From Mya arenaria (lineage: Eukaryota > Mollusca > Bivalvia > Myida > Myidae), in the NCBI RefSeq assembly GCF_026914265.1, contig NC_069130.1:14527886-14591885 (forward strand): a stretch of 64,000 nucleotides of DNA, written 5' to 3'. Of this stretch, positions 46,273-59,395 are shown in pieces. Positions within the stretch are counted from its first letter, which is position 1. Each line of letters begins with the position of its first letter. The position numbers and the translations under genes were made by a program. Under the pieces are notes generated by a model. That model searched no databases. It was given only the letters and a program-made list of their open reading frames with translations, and was not told the origin of the DNA.

Positions 46273-49200
46273 ATGGAAGGTAAGTTTAGTTTAAATCAAA
46301 TCAATAAGATAAAATAATCGGAATGTAATCAATGTACGGCAGTCAATTGTATAATCTTTTGTTTGGTTTAAGTTGGCTAAAGTATTTTTTTTTATCAATA
46401 TTTATTCAAAAATTGATATTAACCAATGAAATAATTTAAATATGCTAACCAAGCCTAAAGATGACCAGTAGACAACTTGTCCAAGATTTAAACACTTGGG
46501 TGCTGATAATTACGGTAGTAAATATATACTTTATGCTGATTGTGAATATACAATTATGCATCAATATGCTTTGAAACATATCCACGCATATGCACTAACA
46601 AGTAAAGTATAAAGCACACCGCAGCTCGAAAAGCCGTCTTATCATATATTGGTCAAGCGATTAATCACAATAATAAACACAACGTTCCGGACATTTTCCC
46701 ATTATAGCTATTACATTCTTGAAATAAAATACGTACATGTGAATATAAAACATATGCTAAGTACACGCATCTTTACAAGTCAGCAATATTGGTTAATGAT
46801 AAGCATTTAGGCAGAAGAAAATCAGTTCTGTAACTCTCTGTGCAGATAGACATGTGAGTCATGCGCCGTCTGTTAGCACATTCTCACCGGAAGGCTCGGC
46901 AATGTTTATGTTGTAACTTTTGGTTGCTCGATCTCCTTCTTAGTTTGATGTGTGGTATGTCGTCGTTTGATGTTAATAACCTGTGTATCTGTAGTCCGAA
47001 AATGATTTTAAAGTGACATTCTTGTTCAAATTCAATACATAACCATGTATATCAAACAACAATTTTGACTTATAAACCTTCAACTACTTACTAAATAATG
47101 CATTTATGGAAAACATTTATTACTGATAACAAATTTGTAACCGTGTATTTATTAGCAGAAAGCGCAAAAAAATAATGATTGGTGAATGCTAAGAGATTTA
47201 CTGTGGTCTACTAGGTTCTCATAAGGTAGAAATACCGTGTTTTATGTTTATTTCTTTCAAGTTATGCTCAGTATACTTCATAAGAACCATTGTTTTCAAC
47301 ATTTATTCATCCTTTTAGGAATATTAAAACAATTTTATTAATTGTGGTAAATCTTATCTGGCAGTAAGAGTGCATCTTTAAGCGGAACTTCTAGAGTGGT
47401 CAACCAGACACTTTAAACTGTCCATGATGACTGTCCTTCGCTCATTAGGCTACCGTCGGGTCTAAGACTGATCTTCTTTGAAACTCAACACATTTGTGTC
47501 CGGATTCTGGACACGCTTGTAATATTAATAGTTAACTGCATTTTTTTTTCCGTCAAAAACATATTTATTGGAATGATGAAATATAAGTGAAACTAAGTGC
47601 AACATTATGTCGATCAATTAATTCAAACATGTCAGTTTTCACGACAGTTCTTCAAGACCGTGCATCTCAATCTAGTTGTATCCTTATCTGTGTCATGGGT
47701 AGGTGTGCATCAGTGACTTCTACATGACCATAAACAGCGATCAATCAGAACCAAAAAGGCTGTTATAGTCATGAAAATATGGACTACATATACAAACAAG
47801 CATAGAAACACTGACGGATTGACAATTTTGGGGGGTAAATTTAGACTTTGGACTGACGGCCAGGAAGAGACCGAAGTATGGACAGATCGACAAACATACG
47901 TTCTAGGCAATTGGAATGACTACGAGACCACGGACGGTTTAAAAGTGCATGCAACAAACGGACGGACGGAATGACTGGCATACAGGCAAACGGACGGTAG
48001 TCAGAATTCGACAGAAATAATGTACATGCTGAAAACTGATATACAGACGGACGGACCGAGAAACAGACGAATGGCCCTAATTGGTGGAAATCAGACAGTT
48101 TAACTGTTTACTTAATGTAAATTGACAGATGGTGAAAGGGCAAAAAACCTCATACTTGAATAGACCAAAGTAACACCGAGGCAAAAATATTAAACACATG
48201 TGTAAGTTGCGAGGCATAAACACGAACACAAGCATTTGAAAATATGATATGAAACAAAAAGATCGGAATTTTGTCATTAAATTGAAGTAGCATGCATGAG
48301 ATGTTTATCATGTTCATGCTGATAGAAAGATTTCGAATAATCACGCCAGGAATCAGTATTGAAATTCTGCCAGCTGGATGGTAGTTATCTGAGGAATGGA
48401 AAAAAATCAATTTTTGTAAATGCTAGTCTAGAATAATGTGATCTATGGAAATGATCATTGCATAGCAATATTTATATAAAAACTGCATAAACAAGCTCAG
48501 CATGGCAACAAACAAGCATCAAGCATCCACATGATAAGTAAGGACTGTTTTTGGTATTAAAACAGAATCATTTTTGTCCGTGAGTTTACATTGAATAATA
48601 GTCGGTCATATAAATCTTTGTTTTATCACTTACATTTTGTCATGAATATGAAAGTTAATATCTTAGGGTTGGATTAAGGTATATGAAAAAGGCACGTTGA
48701 TAGTCGCGGACCAGCTTCCTTTAATAAAAAAGAAAGAATACGACACATTTTTTGTGAACTTTCGATGCTTGGTGATCCAATATTTTTTCGGGATCATTTA
48801 AAAGGACTTGAATATATGATATCGAAACAGTTTAAAGTCACACTCTTATTCTAAATCAATACTTACACATGTATAACAAACATTCATTTGGAGTGATAAA
48901 CCTTCAACTACTTACTATATAATGCATTTATGGAAAATATTAATTACTGATAACAAGATTGTAACCGTGTATTTAATAGCTGAAAACGCATACATATTAT
49001 ATGATTGGTGAGTGCTAAAAGATTTACTGTGAACTACTATAGTATCAAAAGTTTGAAATAACATCTTTTCTGCACCCTTTTTCAAATTTAAACTCGGTAT
49101 CCTTCATTAGAACTATTGTGTTCGAAATGTGTTCATCCTTTTTAATACATTGTGTATGTCAAAACAGTTGTATTAATTGTGGTAAATCTTATTTGGGAGT

Positions 49201-52200
49201 AAGAGTACATTTCTGACTATCAAGAAAAGGTTATGTTACGACCCATATCAGCTCAAATAATGAGCAATGATAAAACACACTGTAATAACTTCATGTAAAG
49301 CGTTTTAATGGTCATTTATTTATGAAGATATTCGTAAACAACAACACAAAAAAGCTTACAAATGACACCAAAATATAAATGTATATGGTAACCAGACATC
49401 AAGCTAACATAAAGAATAATGGTTTCAGCAATGAGTCGGATTCCTTAACTCGATGGGAATGGCGGGGGACCATACGAATCAAATTTGTTCAAGATGAACC
49501 AGCTGTACTGAGCTGCAGATCGCATGTTTACCCAGATATGAGATATGACATGTTTCACTTTCTGTTTAATGGCATGTTCCTTCATATACTTTGCAGAGTC
49601 GGTAGTGATGACAGGCGGTTCGTTTACGTCAACGACGCCAACAGACGACACTATCACGAGTCAGCCGAGCGGACTTAAGGTATAGAAATTGTAAAAAAAC
49701 AATTCAATGAAAAATACATCATGAAGCGTATTAACTCAATACGACTTTATAAACCAAAATCTTCATCATGTATGTGTGTGTTTGTTTAAAGGTTTAGCTG
49801 CTTATACCATAGGTATGTGTACTTAACTGTAAAGGTGTAAATATATATATCAAGTATCTTCACCTACCTGCCGTATAGTTTTTGGCAGTGAATTACGCAA
49901 CATGCATTTGATTGGTCTAATTCATCGGTTTACCCATTCTCAAAGACATGTATCATTCTCAGTCATGATTTGTGTTTTCTGTCTCATACTTTGATCTTTC
50001 TCTGTCATAAAAGCTTTGTGGAACGTTTTATACTGTTTATCGTTTTTAAAGACGAACGGTTCAGAAAAGAAGGAGGTATGGCGAAGGTCCGTGGCCAAGG
50101 CGGCATTTGACGACACACTCATCGAACGGGATTGGAAGGCGCCACTGTGTACATGTGAACAGGGGCAGACATCCAGTGAGTGTTGATTGTTTGATTTCAC
50201 TGATTTACTTACCTTGCTAGGTCAGAAAGGGCACTTACGGTACGCATTTACTGAGCCTTAATGGGACACTTGCTAGGGCCAATGTTCAATTCTTACTGTG
50301 TTTGTGTTGAAACTACTTTCAGTACTAAGAGTTTGTTATGAATACCTTAGCTGTCATCTTTTCTTTAATGTCAAAATTATGTTTTTTTATCATTTGTTTG
50401 ATAATTGATATATTTGATACTTTTTCTGAAAATATGTCAAACAAAAGGGCACAGCAGGGTGTAAGTTAAAAGGCAGCAGGGTGTAGGAAAAGGGTACCCT
50501 TGATGGGTAATGACCTTTTGTCTTCATGGAGATCAGCATGTTCATCCTCCTACCTTCTTAGATTTGAATGTTTTTGATAATCAACGGTGTATTTTGTTTT
50601 GCTTAAAGAGTTATTATAAGATTATAATACCTTAAAAGCCATTGAAATCTAAAATTACTTCAATTAAACACATTTCTATTAGTTTGTGACAAAATAATCA
50701 TCACAATTCAGTTCTTCACCGTCGATAAAATATGCTCTTTTCAACCTTAGCACCATGGCTTTCTTCTGCAAGGCCCTGTCCTTGCTAAGAATCTGCTTTA
50801 AATGGTAATGTTAAAAAAACATAATTGGTGATAAGGTAGTAGGCAGCATCGGGCATGATGTTTGAGAGAGAAAAAACATATTTTGATATGTGTATACATT
50901 TAGATACTTTTAGAACTTTGTCTCGGCATGTTATCAGTCCCTCGCGCCAATGTTTACACAACAGCCTGGTTCCGTCAAGTATCACGTAGCCTCTAGGTAA
51001 AGCAAGCTATCTGGTTCGGGGTGACAAGATAATATTTTTACAACTATTATGAATATTATTTCGATCGCATGCGTGGAGTGTTGTTTAATAGGAGTAACAT
51101 TAATTATTTTCAATATATATTATTTCAGATGCAAGTCTGGCATGTTGTTGGTGCTATCACAAGTACATGCTAGCTATCCGGATGGGTGAGACGCCCTTCA
51201 TGGGACTCCTGCCCTGTGCAACGTTTGGGCTCAGGGTTAAGGTCAGAACCCAGTTTGGAATAAAGGTAAGTTACAAAGCTTCGTGAATTAAACGTTTAAA
51301 CTTAACTACAATGGTTTTAAAACACTCGATCGTCTTGAAATCTATATTCATCTAGTTCGTCGATACGATATTAAAATACATGTAGTGTGGTCACATGATC
51401 GTGTATCGTCGGCATCCTGGGTTTTTAATTAACCAGGTGTTCAACGAAAACCGGCTTTTTGGACTCAGGAAGTCGTAAGACGGGCGGGCGGTCGGACGAG
51501 TGTTAAACATTGGTTTCTGCCCAATGACTTTAGAAGTGATGAAACTTGATTTTTAGATAGCTTGTGTGAAGAGCTAGAGTGGGATTGTTGTTTAGGGGGT
51601 GGGGTCAAGGTGAAGTTCACTTTTACTAAAATAGAAACTTGGTTTCCACCCAAAAACTTTAGTTAGGAAGGATTGATAGTGAAGAAACCTTGTGTGTTGG
51701 TAGCTTATATGATGTTTCGCCAAATAACAAGACGTTGATGGATAGTGAAGAAACTTGACGCGTATGAGCTAGCCTGGAATGTTGGGGTCAGAGTCAAGGT
51801 CACTGTTGCTAAATATAGAAAAATTGTTTCCGCAAATAACTCTAATTCGGATTGATTAATAGTTATGAACCTTGGTGTGTAGGAAGGTTATGTGAAGACA
51901 TGGCTTGGGTTGCTTTTGATGGGGGTGCGGTCAAGGTCTTTGTCACCGTAAAAGTAGAAAAAAAATGGCTTTCGACCAATAACTTTAGTTAGGACTTGTG
52001 GATAGTGATGGGGCTGGTCGTATGGGCAGCGTATGTGAGGAGCTAGCTTGGTTTTGCTTTTGAAAAGTGGGTTTAAATTCATTGTCACTGTTACTAAAAC
52101 ATAAAGAGGAAGGCTGCTGCTTTTTTCGGACCCATACACTAAATTAAATTGCTATCATTTCTTTGTCCCCGTATGGAAAACCTGGTTCCGTCGCATTGCG

Positions 52201-53164
52201 GCGCTCCTAGTTCCGATTACTTTGCACTAGTAGCTCAAAGAAGTAGAGCGTTATAGTGTACCGGGTATAGCCGACGATGTAAGTTACTGTATCTGTACTT
52301 GAGTGTACTTCGCAAATTCACATTTAGAATTACACTAGGGCGCATTGGTGAGAAGCAAACTAGCTGCTTTAAGTGTCAGTATTTTACACAGACGCTTGAT
52401 GACAGCCTCATTAAAGTCATAATAAATCAGTTGAACTTTTGTCAAATTTCATTTTACGCAATGTATTATATTGATGATATATATGTTCAAGTGTGTGTAA
52501 AATATAATTTTGGCCAGTTAAACTGATTTATTATGACTTAAATGAGCCTTCGTCATCAACCCGCTGTGGTATTTTATGCCATGGTGCTACAGAGATTTAA
52601 AAGAGAGGTTTAAATCACTTAAGAGCATTGTGACATGTACATTAAAAAGAAAGAATAGCGCCTATCATCTTTTTTGTCATTCGGAACTCCTCGGCAATTT
52701 TCTATCTAAAACAACCTCGGATGTATGCCGGTACATCTGTAGAAGTAGGTCGTAAAATTTTAGGTTTAATTAAATGCAGTGTTTTAGCTTGTAATTGTAT
52801 ACCTAAGTTTAAATTGATTGCCAGTGAGGTGTATTATAAACATAATTAAGATTCCCAAGAGTTAAGTCATTATGGTTTACTGCTAAATTAAAATTACTAC
52901 GCGATCTGCTTGCAGCGTAGTTAAAGTGTACAGATAGCTGACATTGTAAATCGTCCATATACGTCCGAGGTTGTTTTTGATAGAAAATGGCCGAGGGGTT
53001 CCGAATGCTGGTGTGTCCCCGCCAATGAACTAATGTTTCTGATATCGACACATTTTGTTCTATATTTATAGGGATCAATCGTCGGGGATTTCTTGAGTAC
53101 GCTGTTCTGTGAGCCGTGTGCCGTGTGCCAAATGACACGTGAATTGGACAACGTCGGACTCTGA
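46273..53164 (+). CDS. PLAC8/cornifelin-family cysteine-rich protein (5 exons, 147 aa)
   Basis: Exons: 46273-46279, 49597-49679, 50052-50175, 51129-51265 and 53072-53164, all GT-AG; the sum is 444 nt and phases agree at every joint. The start is ATGGAAG before a GTAAGT donor; a second ATG in exon 2 (49608) is the alternative. Residues 1-50 are Thr/Ser-rich. The PLAC8 domain follows: DWKAPLCTCEQ, ACCWCYHKYMLAIRMGE, PFMGLLPCATFGLRVKVRTQ with FGIK, then GSIVGDFLSTLFCEPCAVCQ and MTRELDNVGL. The arrangement of Trp-x-x-x-Leu-Cys, Cys-rich blocks, R-x-x-x-GIxG and CxxCxxCQxxREL is diagnostic. Members sit at membranes or in the cytosol and are linked to metal handling and cell-size control; the role here is unknown. 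Intron 1 carries two MITEs, and a tandem array resembling the last exon follows the gene. Confidence 0.85.
47008..47381 (+). mobile_element. MITE family M, copy C
   Basis: 374 bp bounded by TTAA on both sides, with the ends AAGTGACATTCTTG and AGTAAGAGTGCATCTTTAA. It lies in intron 1 of the PLAC8-like gene. Confidence 0.75.
47780..48070. repeat. Degenerate GACGGA-rich tract
   Basis: Repeated words GACGGACGG, ACGGACGGA and GACAGA, strongly diverged. It is a decayed simple repeat inside intron 1 of the PLAC8-like gene. Confidence 0.5.
48832..49212 (+). mobile_element. MITE family M, copy D
   Basis: It starts TTTAAAGTCACACTCTTATTC and ends near GGGAGTAAGAGTACATTTC. TTAA is present at the left edge only. 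It lies in intron 1 of the PLAC8-like gene, in the same orientation as copy C. Confidence 0.7.
51470..52130. repeat. Degenerate tandem repeat in intron 4 of the PLAC8-like gene
   Basis: Units of roughly 100-150 bp share TGGTTTCxGCCCAATAACTTTAG-like, GATAGTGAAGAAACTTG-like and GTGAAGAGCTAGCTTGG-like words followed by GGGGTCAAGGTCACTGTTACT-like words. About five diverged units are present. The outer ends are not clear. Confidence 0.6.
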
Positions 53165-53815
53165 CATGTGATCCGTTTACCAAGGTCACCGTGACACGTG
53201 AATGTTGTGGCCTATGTTTCGTTTAGGTTTTCGTGAAATAGACATCTTAAACAAGAAGTCTTTAAATTAGTAAATCTTAAATTAAACATTTTCTTTAAAG
53301 AAGATCTCCTTAATATATGTGCAAGTGGATTAAACAAGCAGACTTTAATTTAAATGACACATGAATTGAATTGAACAGCTTGAACAGTGTGTGTTTTACT
53401 ATCGACACGTGGCTAGGTTAAAACAATTAGTGTTAAGTTTACTGACACATGAATTTGACAACTTAAACAAGTAGAATTTAATTATCGTCATGTGGAGATG
53501 CCAGCTTAAACAGGTAGTTTAATGTATTGAAACATTAATTGGGCAGCTAAATTGATTACAATTTAATTATCGACACGTGGATTGAATTGTTTTAACAATG
53601 AGTTTGCAAATCACTTGAAACGTGGATTAGACAATCACTTAAAAAGTAATTTAGATTAGTTGATAAATATGGATTAGACAACTTCAACCAGTAACTTTTA
53701 AAAAAAGACACGTGGATTGGACAACTTCAAAAATGATATTTAATCAAGTGACAAGCCGATTGGACTACATGAATAAATATTCTTTATTTTAGTGACCGTT
53801 GATTGGTCAAATTTT
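53134..53815 (+). repeat. 43-47-bp tandem array resembling the PLAC8-like last exon
   Basis: About twelve diverged units follow the stop codon. Their core GACACGTGGATTGGACAAC differs at one base from the coding word GACACGTGAATTGGACAAC in exon 5 (about 53134-53152, encoding part of MTRELDN). The array lies in the probable 3' untranslated region. Several units hold CACGTG E-boxes. AATAAA at 53772-53777 near the end could be the gene's poly(A) signal. Confidence 0.7.
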
Positions 53816-54134
53816 GCGCGTTGTCATGCATCAACGGTATAGATCGGTCGAGTGGTTTTGGTAGACGACACGTTAATAACATTGTGAAAGTCGAGACATT
53901 GCTCACTGTTTACGGCCGTCTATATATGAGTTTTGAACTTATAGTTCAGTGTGACGTTCTTAAAGTGTATAACCACATATTAATTTGGATGAGATTAAGT
54001 AATGAAATGATGATTAAACATGGTCTTGTTTTAGGTTCTAGCTAAAGAGACCTTAACCAGTTATTCATTCTTTTAATCGTCAATGTAAACAAATGAACTC
54101 GTCAAAGCATAAAATGCCCCTTTGAGCAAAGTTC

Positions 54135-54325
54135 TAGTTGATTGTTTGATTGTTTGATTGATTTATTGATTTGATTGATTTGATTTATTGATTTGTTTAT
54201 TTATTTATTTGATTGAATGATCTTTTGAATGATTTATTTGTTTATTTATTAATTTGATTGATTGATTGATCGATTGATTGATTGATTGATTGATCGATTG
54301 ATTGATTATTTTTTTATTTTAGTAT

Positions 54326-54384
<59 letters not shown>

Positions 54385-54422
54385 TTAAATTATTGTATTT
54401 ATTTATCTTTCTATTTATCTTT

Positions 54423-54501
<79 letters not shown>

Positions 54502-54539
54502 TTAAATTATTGTATTTATTTATCTTTCTATTTATCTTT

Positions 54540-54606
<67 letters not shown>

Positions 54607-54645
54607 TGTATTTATTTATTGATTTATTGATTTATTGATTGCCTA
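54135..54645. repeat. TTGA / TTTA tetranucleotide repeat with a higher-order unit
   Basis: (GATT)n passes into long (TTTA)n. An interruption starting ATTAAATTATTGTATTTATT recurs once 117 bp later (54384 and 54501), so the tract also repeats at a larger scale. The long open frames here are an effect of the repeat. Confidence 0.95.
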
Positions 54646-54649
54646 TAGC

Positions 54650-57320
54650 CTATTCATGTGTGAAAGATACGTTCATTTAATGAATAAAGTATATAATTAC
54701 TAGAACAAGCTTTGTTTTGTTTTTTATCTGTATCGGCCAATGTTGTTGTATTTTTTCATCCCAGCAAGACACCCAACGGGATGAGTTACAGTCTATGATG
54801 AAATATGAAGTAAGGGAGGTCACTGCGTAGGAGATTGCCCACTCTGACTCGAGTCTGATCGAACTTCAATTCGATATAAAAATCCTGTACCCATTTCCCG
54901 CCACTTGTCAGATGCAGCAACGTCGTGATGCTGATTGCTGAGTGCTTGACTTTAAATATTTAGGTGTAAGTATGCATTTACCAGACTGGGCCAATGTAAT
55001 TAGTTTTATCAATGTATTTTCTATTCACTCACATACGCTCCTCCGGGAAATATAGTTATTTAATGGAGTTTACTGAACGGCAGAAGGGGAGGTCTTCCCC
55101 AAAAATGTTTCGCCTATTTTAGTCCTTGATGGTGCATTCTCGTGTATTCATACTTCATCCCGCTTACTCTTGACTTAGTGGTGGAGAATACTTAATGCTT
55201 AATTGATGACTTGAATATTTATCCATTCCAGAATGAAATTAAAACTATTTTAGGGGCTATTTAACATGTACAGTATTTATCAATAACTGGCATGTATAGT
55301 ATTTATCACTAGCTGATCCAGAGGGGGGAGCAGGCTGGGTGAGACCCCTCCCCCTTTAATTGTCCGAGTTTGCTTTATATTTTAATTACGGTTCTAACAG
55401 GAGTACCAGGGGTGCAAGTCAAAAGTTTACCCCTAACGTCAAATCGTACATTCGCCCCTGTTTTTTTCCAACGTTGGGGATATTAATTTTGATTATATAT
55501 TCCACTACAAAAATATGAATAACAGCAATACATGTAGACTTGAAAATACTGTGTAAAACAAAAGACGGTTCTTCACAATTTCTCAAACTGTTTGTAACGT
55601 TAACCGTAGCCTGATGGCCCTTGGTGACGAAAAAATGACCTGGACAAAAAAAAAATAAGATAGCCTGACTGGCGATGAAATCATTGCACTTGTTGGATAA
55701 AAAAATTGTTTGGAGAATGTTTACCTCAAAAATTGTTGACCGACTTCCAGATAATCTTTCATTGTCCTTGATGTTTTCTGTTGCAGTGATCTCCCTTGTC
55801 AAGCAAAACTGTAGTCTTACTGCTTGAAAATAATTATTTTGATGGAAATCATATTGTAATACATATCATCTCTTATATGTTTTTTGATGGGTGACTAGAA
55901 AGATATTGAAGTGTGGATGATTTTTTGTCTTGATTTTTTCAAATAAACTTTTATTTAGTTACCGAAAAATTATGAAATAGATGTAAGGCCAAATAAAAAA
56001 TACCTGTTTCTGGTAACATGGCGGAAAAAAAATAGGGTCAGTCGGTCGAGATTTTGTTTTTTACAGTTTCGATTTCATGCAAAATTCTGTTGCATCAAAT
56101 CAATTATATTATATCTAAGCTTTCCATAATTAACAAAAAGTCAGAAAAAAACAGCGATGTTTAATGTCTGAAATAATTTCCTTACCTTCGACTACCGTAT
56201 TTTCCCACCACTTTTGCCCATGAAATTTAGTGTTTGTTGTATACAATACTCCTTTAAAGACGTGATCGGTTTTCAGAACAAATCCAGCACTTCAATTTCT
56301 ACAAATCTATGATGATGTTCTAGCGAAACAGTCATTTATCAACTAAATTTGTTAATTTGCTTGAATTTTCATGTCAACTGTGAGCTCTCTTATGTGGAGG
56401 TAGGCTAATAATAGATCAACTAAACACAGATACGGATTTATTTTACGTATTTTATTATTTATAATTTATCATTATTCTCGTAACAATCAAAGTTTCATTC
56501 ATATTTGAAGTGAATTCAAATATCTGGGTCATTGTTTTAAGATTCCCAGACGATGATTATTGATAATTATATTTTTTTTATTGTATGGTATTTTCGTACC
56601 AGCCTAGACAAATCCTGGCAATCAAATGGTATCATATGGTATCCGACCGACCGATTTAAATACAAACCGAAGTCACCCGCCTTTGATCTTATTACCACTC
56701 ATGCTCTGACTTCACAAATAGTACCGTTTGATCTGCAGCCGACATATTCCTATAAATGTGTTGTTTTAACTTTCGCAGGTTTTTGTTTGGATTTCAGTTG
56801 ATGGGACTTAAATAAGGCGAAATAAATAACCATTGATAACTGCAGATAAATTAATGTAACGTTTAATGAAATGTGAACCTCGCTGTTAAGCTTGCATGAA
56901 TTCGCAAAGCCTAATCGTAAGAAGCCTGCATGATATACGCAAAGCCTTATGTAAAAAAAGTAAGTTCTATTTTGGACATGGATAAATAACACCGCGAACT
57001 ATAGCCTAAAAATCTTCATTATAAAGACAGCAAAATGTGTCTCCTGTGATCAACCACGTGTTCGGACCAACACATGCGTTTGCCAATTTGAAGATATGGG
57101 ACAGGGATCGCCGAACTCCGCCATTTCGTTTCCCTGTTGACAAAGCGTCTTGGTAATACATAATAAGGAAACAAAGTTTATTCTCTGGGAACAGAGACAG
57201 ACAAACAATGAAAATAACGACAGTATATTTAATTTTGATTTTTTACTTATATGCCAAAAAAAAAGATTAGGGTCGGCGAGGAATAAATAGGGTTGGTCGG
57301 GTTACCGGAAACAAAGGTTT
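54650..57320. other. Intergenic region without recognisable gene
   Basis: A 127-codon minus-strand frame at 55419-55802 and an 82-codon plus frame at 56553-56801 show no known domain. An exon-like CAG/CAAGACACCC segment near 54775 is open to a TAG after 22 codons, but joins no other exon. Short AGGGTCGGTCGGG-like words near 56030 and 57275 recur near 61010 and may be fragments of a dispersed repeat. Confidence 0.4.
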
Positions 57321-57322
57321 TT

Positions 57323-59395
57323 AGCTCCACTGGCCGAAGGCCATGGAGCTTATGTCGTCACAGATTGTCCGTCGTGAGTGCGTGCGTGCGTGCGTGCGTG
57401 CGTAAACTTTTACTTTAAACGACATCTCCTCTGAAACTGATAAGCGGATTTTGACAAAACTTCACAGGAATGTTCCTTTGGTGGTCCTTTACCAAAATTG
57501 CTCAAATGGTTCAGGTCCATTGCACAATATGGCCGCCAGAGCTAAAAATAGCAAAATCTTTAAACGACATCTCCTCTGAAACGGTTCGGCAGATTTTGAT
57601 GAAACTTGATAGTAATGTTCCTTGGGTGGTCCTTTATTAAAATTGCTCAAATGGTTCTGGTCCATTGCACAATATGGCCGCCACAGCTAAAAATAGCAAA
57701 ATCTTTAAACGACATCTCCTCTGAAGCGGATAGGCAGATTATGATGAAACTTGACAGAATTGTTCCTTGGGTGGTCCTTAACCAAAATTGCTCAAATGGT
57801 TCCGGTCCGCTGCACAACATGGCTGCCAGGGCAAAAAAATAGAAAAACCTTTAAAGAACATCTTCTCAGAAACCGGTGATCAGATTTTGATGAAACTTCA
57901 CAGAAATGTTCCTTGGATGGTCCTTTATCAAATTTGCTTCAATGGTTTCGGTCCACTGCACAAGATGGCCCCCAGAGGTAAAAATAGAAAAACCTTTAAA
58001 CGACTTCTCCTCAGAAACCGATGATCGTATTGCAATGAAACTTGACAGAAATGTTACTTGGGTAGTCCTTAACCAAAATAGCCCAAACAGTTCTGGTCTG
58101 CTGCACAACATGGGCACCAGAGCTAAGAATAGAAAAAACCCGTTAAACTACATCTTCTCAGAAACCGATTATCAGATTTTGATGAAACTTTACATAAATG
58201 TTCATCGGGATGCCCTTTAACCAAAATTGCCCAAATGGTTCCGGTCCGCTGCACAACATGGCTGTGAGAGTTAAAAATAGAAAAACCTTTAAGGACTTCT
58301 CGTCCGCAGTCTTCACGAAAAACATTTTAACCTACTAGCCAGTTGGACTAGCATAATGGCATATTTTACTAGTCCGAATGACAATCTAGTAGTCCGACTA
58401 TTTTGCCACATTATAAAACTGTATGCTTGAGGTAAATAGCTATTTCAATTGAGCAGCTTGCAGTTTGAGTAAACATTTCTTTATTATGATGCTCATGCAG
58501 TGATAGGGAGTGACATCCTTCTGTTGGGAATAGTGCTCCTTGTTTTTCAGAACCTATGGGTACTATGTAAAAACAAAAGGCATCTTGCTTGAATAGACTG
58601 TAATAATATCAACATGGTTAGAAAAGAAATGCCATGCTTTAATAGCTTTGATTACATTTTACTACTGAATTACCTCCCTTTAATAGAAAAAAAAATAATG
58701 TCTTAATTTTTCACGTATAGCATCTTTAAATAATTTTTAAACAATAATAATTTATGAGTAAACATATAAGCATAAAGTTCTCACAAAAAGATCAATTTAA
58801 AAACCTTACATTTATACATAGGAAAGTATATATAGACTGAACATTAATTTTCGTTTAAGTGACATTCTGAAAGTTTATGAAACAGCTATTTTTAGTAACT
58901 TAAATGGCCGAAAAGTGTAAGTGAAACACCAAGTCGATTCTATCTCGTCAGTTCTTGTTCAGGTTAGATATTTGCTTCATAATCTATTCAGATTAAATGT
59001 TAACCGATGATCAGATTTTGATGAAACTTGACAGAAATGTTCCTTGGGTGGTCATTAACCAAAATTTGTTAAATGGTTCCAGTCCACTGCACACCATGGC
59101 TGCCAGAGCTAAAAAATAAAAAAAACTTTATACGACTTGTCGTCGAAACCGATGACCTTTTTTCGATAAAACTTGACAGAAATGTTTGTTTGGTGCTCCT
59201 TTACTCAAATTGCCCAAATCATTTCGGTCCACTGCACAACATGGCAGCCAGAGCTATTAAAGTAAAAAAATTTTTTAAATAACTTCTCCTCAAAAATTGA
59301 TGATTGTATTTCTATGAAACTTGACGAAAATGTTCGTTAGGTGGTCTTTGCTTGAACCTTTTGGCCAGTGGAGCACAGGCACTGATGTGCCTCTT
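57323..59395 (+). mobile_element. Helentron/pearl-like non-autonomous element with 145-bp tandem core
   Basis: The left end is a hairpin, AGCTCCACTGGCC-gaa-GGCCATGGAGCT (57323-57350). A (GTGC)n tract follows, then about nine to ten copies of a 145-bp unit (starts at 57414, 57558, 57703 and so on; TTTAAACGACATCTCCTC...). The right end has GGCCAGTGGAGCACAGGC, an inverted copy of the left arm, and the perfect hairpin AGGCAC-tgat-GTGCCT (59377-59392). Inverted ends, a tandem core and a 3' hairpin are the layout known for non-autonomous Helentrons and pearl elements of bivalves. No coding capacity. Confidence 0.6.
58305..59001. mobile_element. Insertion interrupting the 145-bp tandem array
   Basis: The tandem phase breaks after CTTTAAGGACTTCTCGTC and resumes at AACCGATGATCAGATTTTG. 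About 0.7 kb of unrelated sequence lies between, starting with several ACTAGTCCGACT-like words on both strands. It has no ORF and no clear inverted ends. Confidence 0.5.

Noticed and set aside
49379-49678. 99-codon plus frame overlapping exon 2 of the PLAC8-like gene
   Set aside because: A different frame from the phase-consistent exon; its openness is incidental.
52809-53189. 126-codon minus-strand frame
   Set aside because: It lies opposite exon 5 of the PLAC8-like gene, which explains its openness; its translation has no known domain.
54286-54638. FIYLFIYL-repeat frames of 81-114 codons
   Set aside because: Pure translation of the TTTA tetranucleotide repeat.
54775-54842. Exon-like segment CAG/CAAGACACCC to TAG, first considered as the PLAC8-like C-terminus
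   Set aside because: The segment at 53072-53164 gives a far better, phase-correct C-terminus with CxxCxxCQxxREL and its own stop.
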